Source of the DNA: Thermodesulfatator sp.
GTDB lineage: Bacteria; Desulfobacterota; Dissulfuribacteria; Dissulfuribacterales; QOAL01
NCBI GenBank assembly: GCA_003978135.1
Contig: QOAL01000213.1
Span: 1 to 10,392 of the forward strand
Length of the DNA stretch: 10,392 nucleotides
Direction of reading: 5' to 3'
The notes under the pieces are model-generated. The model ran no database searches. It saw only the letters and a program-made list of their open reading frames with translations, and was not told the origin of the DNA. Position numbers and translations under genes: made by a program. This document shows positions 5,614-10,392 of the stretch, piece after piece (position 1 is the stretch's first letter; every line of letters starts with the position of its first letter).

Positions 5614-7630
5614 TTAATGCCAGGGGATAAGCCTTCATGCCTGTTTCAGGCGGAGAAAGATCCTGGCTGGTCAAAGGCCCGAAGTGATGTGGCCTCGTCC
5701 AGCTTTCAGGACTTGAGGAAAAAAGAGGGATCTTTTTCAACCCGTTTTTTTCAATTGCCTTGTCATCCACATCCAGTGCACTTCCCCACAGGTAGAGGAG
5801 ACCTGGCAGATTGCCTGTAATTGAGATATCCTGGTTCATCTGTTCTGGAAAGACCTGGATCTGCATTGGATAATTGACCGGCGTCTGTACCACTGCAGTA
5901 AAAAGCCCCACCTGCCTGCTGCTTTCTATGGAAAGGACTATGTGTTTCTGGTCAAAAAGCATGTCCTTGTCCACGGCCACTCCCAGACCCTCAAGCAGTT
6001 TGCCTGAGTCAGTTGCCACCTTTTCTGCAGATACCTCCATGCCATTCGGGCCCTGCCGATAACGGTAGATGTAACCCTGGGCTGCCAGGAATACGGGCTT
6101 ACCGGAATGTAGAAATCGTTTGATCTCGTAGACCTGCCTGTCATTCAGGCTTCGCGGTGAAAGGAGCACAATGGCAGAAGCGTCCTCGGGAATTGGCGTA
6201 TCCTTGGTTATTTCCTGGCGAAGCACCTGGTAGCCCTGGGATTCAAGCAGCCTTACAAGGGTTCTGTACCTGTCAACACCAGGGGGCACAGGCTGGCCCA
6301 TCCTCTGGTACAACATTGCCATCTGGGGTGAGATCTGCTCCATGGGCGCAACCAGCAATATCTTTGGCTCGGAAGTAAGGGTTAGCCTGTAGACCTTGGA
6401 AACCATATCATATTCCAGGCTGCCAAGGGAATCGGGTACCACCTGTGGAATAACTTCTACCTTTTTATTCAGGTATGACAGGGAGATGGCTGAATAGATA
6501 CGCTTTATATTTACCGCATCCTGTTCGATTGTCTGGGCATTGAATGGAACAATGCCCTTTTTTTGAAGCTCGTTCAGCTTTTCCCTGGGAAGACTTTCAG
6601 GATCAACCACGCGGTAGGAAAACTTTGGAGAAAGCCTGGAAAGCTCTTGAAGGATATCCTCCACGTCTCTTTGTATTTCCTTCATGGCAGTAGGCATCTT
6701 GTCCTTGGAAGAGCAGTAATACGTGACTGTTATGGGCACCTTTAGCCGTTCAAGCACCCTCTTGGTTCCTTGGGAAAGGGTGTATATCCTGTTTTCCGTC
6801 AGGTCCATCCGGTAAAGTCGCATGTTGGAGAGTGTTGCATTGAAAAATATGCCGATTCCCAGAAGCAAAACTATCCCAGGTATAAACCCCCTGGCCATCT
6901 TCCTCTTAAGGTATGCTTCCAGGGCAAGAGAGTTTATCACAAGGAAAATTACGGTGTAGGAGAGGAAAAAGAGGATATCTCCCAGATCGAGAACACCCTT
7001 TTGAAACGAGGCAAAGTGGCTTCCTAAGCCTACTGCGTTCCTCAGAAAAGACCCAAGGCCCGGTATCCAGCCGTCAAGAAATGTGGATGAAAACTGTGTG
7101 CCTGAAAGAAAGCAGAATATGCCGGCAAGCAGGGCCAAGATAAAGGCAACCACCTGATCTGAAAAAAATGCAGATATAGCCATTCCCATGGCCAGGAGGA
7201 GACTGCTCATCAGGATTGTGCCCACGTAGCCACCAAGTATCGGGCCAGGATCGGGATTTCCCAGGTGGCCTAACATAAAAGGAATGGTCAGGGTTCCTGC
7301 AAGGGCGAGAATGCAGAAAAACAAGGCCGAGATGAATTTTCCAACCACCAGCCTGCTGCTTGTCATGGGCAAACTGAAAAGGAGACTAATGGTGCCTGCC
7401 TTTCTCTCCTCTGCCCAAAGCCGCATGGTTACCGCGGGAATAAACACCACGAGAATCAGCGGCAGGTTGTTAAAAAACGACCTCATGCTGCACAGGCCGG
7501 CTACGAAAAAGGGCATCATGAAAAGCCCGGACGTGACCAGCAGAAATACAACCATGAAGCAATAGGCTACAGGCGAGTTGAAATAGGAGGAAAGTTCTCG
7601 CCTTGACACGTTAAGAGATGAGACATGCAT
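5531..7630 (-). CDS. ABC-2 permease fused to GldG-type auxiliary (ABC_transp_aux) domain; C-terminus frameshifted
   Basis: The product combines the membrane channel of an ABC exporter-like system with the periplasmic GldG-type domain that is a separate protein in Bacteroidetes. Residues 1-245 have about six membrane helices, with the ABC-2 coupling region around MRLWAEERKAGTISLLFSLPMT (69-90). A further helix at about 249-266 leads into the classic GldG opening MDLTENRIYTLSQGTKRVLERL (275-296). The auxiliary domain continues through KILLVAP (423-429), the SAIVLLSP (485-492) Rossmann-like strand and FLHSGKPVFLA (506-516). The frame ends at a TAG after an atypical tail (from about residue 681 on); the expected C-terminus continues in another frame (5143-5613). 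ATG 7630 has AGGAGA (7637-7642) 7 bases upstream, overlapping the stop of the ATPase gene, which indicates tight coupling. Substrate and biological role are unknown. Confidence 0.85.
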   Translation of the reverse strand: MHVSSLNVSRRELSSYFNSPVAYCFMVVFLLVTSGLFMMPFFVAGLCSMRSFFNNLPLILVVFIPAVTMRLWAEERKAGTISLLFSLPMTSSRLVVGKFISALFFCILALAGTLTIPFMLGHLGNPDPGPILGGYVGTILMSSLLLAMGMAISAFFSDQVVAFILALLAGIFCFLSGTQFSSTFLDGWIPGLGSFLRNAVGLGSHFASFQKGVLDLGDILFFLSYTVIFLVINSLALEAYLKRKMARGFIPGIVLLLGIGIFFNATLSNMRLYRMDLTENRIYTLSQGTKRVLERLKVPITVTYYCSSKDKMPTAMKEIQRDVEDILQELSRLSPKFSYRVVDPESLPREKLNELQKKGIVPFNAQTIEQDAVNIKRIYSAISLSYLNKKVEVIPQVVPDSLGSLEYDMVSKVYRLTLTSEPKILLVAPMEQISPQMAMLYQRMGQPVPPGVDRYRTLVRLLESQGYQVLRQEITKDTPIPEDASAIVLLSPRSLNDRQVYEIKRFLHSGKPVFLAAQGYIYRYRQGPNGMEVSAEKVATDSGKLLEGLGVAVDKDMLFDQKHIVLSIESSRQVGLFTAVVQTPVNYPMQIQVFPEQMNQDISITGNLPGLLYLWGSALDVDDKAIEKNGLKKIPLFSSSPESWTRPHHFGPLTSQDLSPPETGMKAYPLALILEGSFPDPAAQGTGTQVARRGKGGPA

Positions 7631-7644
7631 GACAGGCTCTCCTA

Positions 7645-8616
7645 TTAATCCGTTTCCGTGTTTACTTGCACATCACTTCTTTCAGGATAGATCAGGGCTG
7701 AAAAGACCTGTTCAAGATCAGGCCGCTCCTGGTAGAGCTCCAACAGTGTAAGATCTCTGCCCTTGGCAAAAAGGGAGATCTCCCTCATGGCAGATTCCGC
7801 ATCTTCTGCCAGGATTTCGAAACAGCTCGTATCCTGTCCCGGGCTCTTTCCAACCTTTTTGACTGCCTTTTTAACATGGGAAAGCTCAAGTATATCCTGT
7901 TCGGTTACATCTTTTTCCTGGAAACAGGCAATGACAGTCTTCATTGGAAAGACCCTTGCAGAAAGCTCCTCCAAAGGTCCGTCAGCCCTGATCTTGCCCT
8001 CGTTTATCACCACAGCCCTGTCAGTAAGGGCAGTTATCTCCTGGAGTATGTGTGTGCTGAATAGTATGGCCTTTTCTGATGCCAACTGCCTGATGAGCCT
8101 TCTTATTTCCATGATCTGTAAAGGATCAAGCCCAGATGTGGGCTCATCCAGTATAAGGACAGGTGGATCATGAATAAGTGCCTGGGCCAGGCCAACCCTT
8201 TGTTTGTAACCCTTGGAAAGCTCACCAACCGGACGACACCACATGGAAGAAAGCCCGCAGTTTTCAGCCACCCATCCAAGCCTTTTGCCAAGGCTGTCCC
8301 GCTCTAGGCCCCTGGCGCTACCCACAAACCAGAGGTATTCCCTTACTTCCATGTCCTCGTAAAGGGGTGCCTGTTCAGGAAGAAACCCAAGGCATTGCCT
8401 AACTTTTAAGGGATTGTTTTCTATATCAAAGCCATTGATCTTGGCAGTTCCAGCTGTAGGCGCAAGCTGGGTGGAAAGAATTTTCATTATGGTGGTCTTG
8501 CCTGCACCATTTGGACCGACAAGACCGACAATTTCTCCTTTTTCCACGTTGAAGGAGCAGTGCTCAACAGCCTTTACTGAACCGTAATCCATGGAAATAT
8601 CCTGCGCTTCTATCAT
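7645..8616 (-). CDS. ABC transporter ATP-binding protein (GldA/CcmA-type), partner of the ABC-2/GldG fusion
   Basis: This 323-residue cytoplasmic ATPase drives the ABC-2 membrane protein encoded just downstream. All nucleotide-binding motifs are intact: Walker A GPNGAGKTT (34-42), Q-loop Gln82 (FLPEQAPLY), signature LSKGY (133-137, the variant usual in this subfamily), Walker B VLILDEP (153-159), D-loop SGLD (161-164) and H-loop His189. About 100 residues follow the ATPase core, as usual for GldA/NatA-like proteins. ATG 8616 has GGAGGA (8626-8631) 9 bases upstream. The next gene begins 14 bases after the stop. It is the first gene of a three-gene operon (ATPase, permease/GldG, DUF4340) probably transcribed from a promoter near 8792-8819. 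Confidence 0.93.
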   Translation of the reverse strand: MIEAQDISMDYGSVKAVEHCSFNVEKGEIVGLVGPNGAGKTTIMKILSTQLAPTAGTAKINGFDIENNPLKVRQCLGFLPEQAPLYEDMEVREYLWFVGSARGLERDSLGKRLGWVAENCGLSSMWCRPVGELSKGYKQRVGLAQALIHDPPVLILDEPTSGLDPLQIMEIRRLIRQLASEKAILFSTHILQEITALTDRAVVINEGKIRADGPLEELSARVFPMKTVIACFQEKDVTEQDILELSHVKKAVKKVGKSPGQDTSCFEILAEDAESAMREISLFAKGRDLTLLELYQERPDLEQVFSALIYPERSDVQVNTETD

Positions 8617-9004
8617 AAGCTCAGATCCTCCGAAGTAACTATTGGCGACGTATTGCCCTGCTCAGGGGCTGTAAAAGGGCAAGGACTGGAAAGGTCTGGG
8701 AAACCCACTTTGATATGTGAAGATTAGCAAAACCTTCATGGAGTGCTCAGCATCTTGAACAAGAATTGTAGTTTCAAAAAACTCATGAAAGATATTAAGC
8801 AGGCGCGTAATCTTGTCAATACCCTTCAGCCTGGCCTGGCTGGCAGGATTGTGCATATCCCTTAGGATATAACCTGGAGGATGCGTATATTCCAGGCTGC
8901 GGACTTGCAGGAATCGAGCAACATTGTATTGTCATGGGATGTAGTCTTGTAACAATAAATCCAATTCAGTATTTCAAGTAAGTATTCATCAGAAACAACA
9001 AAGA
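8617..9004. other. Divergent intergenic region of 388 bases
   Basis: The region separates the minus-strand ABC operon from the plus-strand redox gene, so it should hold promoters for both. The operon promoter is annotated separately. Toward the redox gene only a weak candidate is seen: TTGTCA (8929-8934), 16 bases, AACAAT (8951-8956). A minus-strand frame is open from about 8927 down to 8662 and reads with fairly protein-like composition (motifs YTHPPGYILRDMHNPAS and RLKGIDKITRLLNIF). It has no ribosome-binding site and no recognised relative, so it is at best a gene remnant or unannotated small ORF. Confidence 0.5.
8792..8819 (-). promoter_or_regulatory. Near-consensus sigma70-type promoter for the ABC/GldG/DUF4340 operon
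   Basis: On the minus strand TTGACA (8819-8814) is a perfect -35 box, followed by a 16-base spacer and TAATAT (8797-8792) as the -10 box. The start of transcription would be near 8785, leaving a leader of about 170 bases before the ATPase start codon. The leader has no obvious riboswitch or terminator. The boxes lie within an open minus-strand frame of 64 codons (8662-8856), which I do not call as a gene. If that frame were coding, the promoter match could be coincidental. Confidence 0.45.
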
Positions 9005-9475
9005 ATGAGCAATAAAATTATCGTGGCAGGAAAAAGCATTGGCCTTTTCGGACTTGAGGCAGCCGTGTCCCAGGTCAAAAAGCTTTTAAAAGAAAAAGGC
9101 CTGGATATTTCTGAAGCTGCCAAAATACTCCTTGAAATTGTAGAAAAGAAAAATTATATCCCGGCTTCCAGCAAAAGAGATTATTTAGCGGCCTTCACGA
9201 AGCTCCTTGAAGGGGACCAGCAGGCCCCTTCAATACAGGCAATCAGGATACTTGGACCTGGATGTGTTGGATGCGACAAGCTGGAAAAACTGGTTCTTGA
9301 GGTCCTTGCCCAGCAGGGGATCCCAGCAGATATCTATCACGTTACTGACAGGGACGAAATAGGTCGGTATGGCGTAACAAAGACACCAGCCCTGGTTGTT
9401 GGTGACGAGGTGCTTAGTGCCGGCACCATTCCCACCAGCACGCAGATACAAAAATGGCTGTCTGAAAGACTTTGA
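9005..9475 (+). CDS. Small redox-active disulfide protein: N-terminal helical domain plus TM0996/MTH895-type thioredoxin fold
   Basis: This 156-residue cytoplasmic protein has two parts. Residues 1-70 open with IIVAGKSIGLFGLEAAV and contain KKNYIPASSKRDY (48-60). This helical module is found alone or fused to small redox domains in anaerobes and methanogens. Residues 78-156 are a compact thioredoxin-like domain. Its redox motif is C87-V-G-C90 in LGPGCVGCDKLEKLV, the cis-Pro is Pro128 in KTPALVVGDE, and a SAGTIPTSTQIQKWL helix closes the fold. Such proteins are expected to act as thiol-disulfide reductants or metal/arsenic-linked thiol proteins; the partner is not evident here. ATG 9005 has no Shine-Dalgarno-like sequence (upstream bases AACAACAAAGA), yet the N-terminal domain match supports this start. 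Confidence 0.87.
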   Translation: MSNKIIVAGKSIGLFGLEAAVSQVKKLLKEKGLDISEAAKILLEIVEKKNYIPASSKRDYLAAFTKLLEGDQQAPSIQAIRILGPGCVGCDKLEKLVLEVLAQQGIPADIYHVTDRDEIGRYGVTKTPALVVGDEVLSAGTIPTSTQIQKWLSERL

Positions 9476-9548
9476 TATTATTGCCTTAAAAACAGGATTT
9501 TCATTGAAATGATGGTAGCTTTTTCAATCAACAAGTCCGCGCAAATTT

Positions 9549-9568
9549 TCCTGTATGTGCTTACAGGA
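9549..9568. promoter_or_regulatory. Perfect 7-bp dyad TCCTGTA-N6-TACAGGA upstream of the last gene
   Basis: The arms 9549-9555 and 9562-9568 are exactly complementary with a 6-base loop. No T-run follows on either side, so termination is unlikely. Its position 50 bases before the presumed start of the next gene would suit an operator or an RNA hairpin in the leader. It overlaps the half copy of the palindromic repeat at 9553-9582, so the symmetry could also be a relic of that element. Confidence 0.3.
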
Positions 9569-9582
9569 TGCTGCAGATACAA
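9553..9582 (+). repeat. Half copy of the 2091-2197 palindromic element
   Basis: Aligned with 2090-2119, 25 of 30 bases are identical without gaps, including the block TGCTGCAGAT. The match is to the left arm plus a few bases of the loop; the rest of the element is not found downstream. This suggests a second, truncated or degenerate member of the same repeat family within 10 kb. Confidence 0.5.
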
Positions 9583-9618
9583 AGAAAGGCATCACAATTA
9601 CAGGAGGCGAGTAAGAAA

Positions 9619-10392
9619 TTGAACATGGATTTTCCAGTTACCTGTGTTCACCCCTCAGGAAGATTTATTGCAGGAGTTCACAGGCCGTCCTACAGGGTTA
9701 TAAACAACAGGATGTCCAGCGAGATACTGCCTCTTGGCAAAACCACGGACAATGAAACCGTGTTTAACCATGCCAATTTCCCGGATGAAGACTTGCATAT
9801 AGCTTCTGCTGATCCTGTTTACGAGATACCAAATGCCTTTCCCATGTGGGGAGTTACCTATATCCTTGGCAGGATAGCTGAAAAAAACGGGGCACAACAT
9901 GCGGGTTTCTCCTTTAAACCGGCAGGGTCGAGGCATTTCTCCGGTTCCTGTGCGGTTGACGACATTGATCTTCTTAAACTGCCCCGCGTCCTGCTCCTGG
10001 CCATTGCCCAGACATGCACCGATCCTGTGCTCCTGTCAAAACTGTGTCCAATGGCGGCCGGCCTCGTGTTCTCTGAAAACGGGAAACCTTGCGGGCTGAG
10101 GTTCCGGGAGGGAAATGACGGCAGCCTTGTTCCTGAAATCCTGGACCACGACCTGTACGATACCCTTGGGAACAACCCCTTTCTCCCAGATGACCTGAAG
10201 GCGCTCTTGTTGCTGAATCCGGGCATCCAGGGGACCAGCCCTGTGGTCGGGGAGTACAGCAGAGAGGACACACACATATGGGAATACCTCCGTGCCAACA
10301 GCTACATTCCATGGGGGCACTTTGCCGCAAACATGGCACAGGACTCTATCCGCTATTCAGTGAAAGAGCTCGATCTTGGAGACATAACAGGA
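9619..10392 (+). CDS. Conserved-looking hypothetical protein, 3' end outside the window
   Basis: The frame stays open from 9508 to the end of the window without a stop, and the codon pattern is clearly coding. AGGAGG (9602-9607) supports a start at TTG 9619 (11-base spacing) or ATG 9625 (17 bases). The ATG at 9568 lies upstream of this site and is less likely. About 257 residues are visible. I do not recognise the family. The protein is soluble-looking, with no signal peptide or membrane helix, although a hydrophobic stretch LLKLPRVLLLAIAQ lies near residue 118. Motifs likely to be conserved include FPMWGVTYILGRIAE (about 73-87) and NSYIPWGHFAANM (near 232-244). It follows the redox gene by 143 bases on the same strand, with a palindrome relic between them. 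A functional link is therefore uncertain. Confidence 0.7.
   Translation, partial: MNMDFPVTCVHPSGRFIAGVHRPSYRVINNRMSSEILPLGKTTDNETVFNHANFPDEDLHIASADPVYEIPNAFPMWGVTYILGRIAEKNGAQHAGFSFKPAGSRHFSGSCAVDDIDLLKLPRVLLLAIAQTCTDPVLLSKLCPMAAGLVFSENGKPCGLRFREGNDGSLVPEILDHDLYDTLGNNPFLPDDLKALLLLNPGIQGTSPVVGEYSREDTHIWEYLRANSYIPWGHFAANMAQDSIRYSVKELDLGDITG

Noticed and set aside
5464..5820. Plus-strand frame of 118 codons opposite the GldG gene
   Set aside because: It is antisense to well-supported coding sequence, has no ribosome site and resembles no family.
8841..8856. Possible sigma54 promoter (TGGCAGG...GTGCA) toward the redox gene
   Set aside because: The GG-to-GC spacing is one base short of the strict sigma54 requirement, and the site is 150 bases from the start codon.

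Overview
The window reads as a piece of a moderate-GC Gram-negative bacterial chromosome, most likely a Desulfobacterota-type (delta-proteobacterial) anaerobe. That placement is an inference. It rests on the gene mix (symporter/binding-protein fusion, RimK-like ligase, GldG/DUF4340 ABC operon, CxxC small redox protein) and on two large palindromic intergenic elements of a kind I associate with that group. No rRNA, tRNA, CRISPR array, phage gene, transposase or complete insertion sequence is visible.

Left part, plus strand (1-3624). Bases 1-102 are an exact reverse complement of 267-368, so the left edge is a foldback. The reading frame of the first gene enters only at about base 102, and its true 5' end is not present. 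That gene fuses a sodium:dicarboxylate-symporter-like membrane domain to a periplasmic amino-acid-type binding domain. After a 205-base gap holding a palindromic repeat and a probable promoter come a RimK-like ATP-grasp ligase and, 15 bases later, a small DUF805 membrane protein. These two are probably one transcript.

Middle (3625-4022). This is a gene-free convergent gap of about 400 bases. It is filled by two adjacent inverted-repeat structures, 3633-3773 and 3797-3936.

Minus-strand operon (8616 down to 4023). An ABC ATPase is followed by an ABC-2 permease/GldG fusion and then a membrane-anchored DUF4340 protein, each with a good ribosome-binding site and short spacing. This is the GldA/ABC-2/GldG/DUF4340 type of transporter with auxiliary envelope proteins; its substrate is unknown. 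The permease/GldG gene carries an apparent +1 frameshift between about 5533 and 5613. Its C-terminal 140-150 residues, including the last membrane helix, continue in another frame. A near-consensus sigma70-type promoter lies about 170 bases upstream of the operon.

Right part, plus strand (9005-10392). A small redox protein joins an N-terminal helical domain to a TM0996/MTH895-type thioredoxin fold with a CVGC active site. It is followed by a long unrecognised protein that runs off the right edge. Between them lies a 30-base sequence closely matching one arm of the 2091-2197 palindrome.

The most useful points for follow-up are the foldback at the left edge (probable assembly or amplification chimera), the transporter/binding-protein fusion whose transport core has lost the usual ligand residues, the GldG frameshift, the family of palindromic intergenic elements, and the unknown protein at the right edge.
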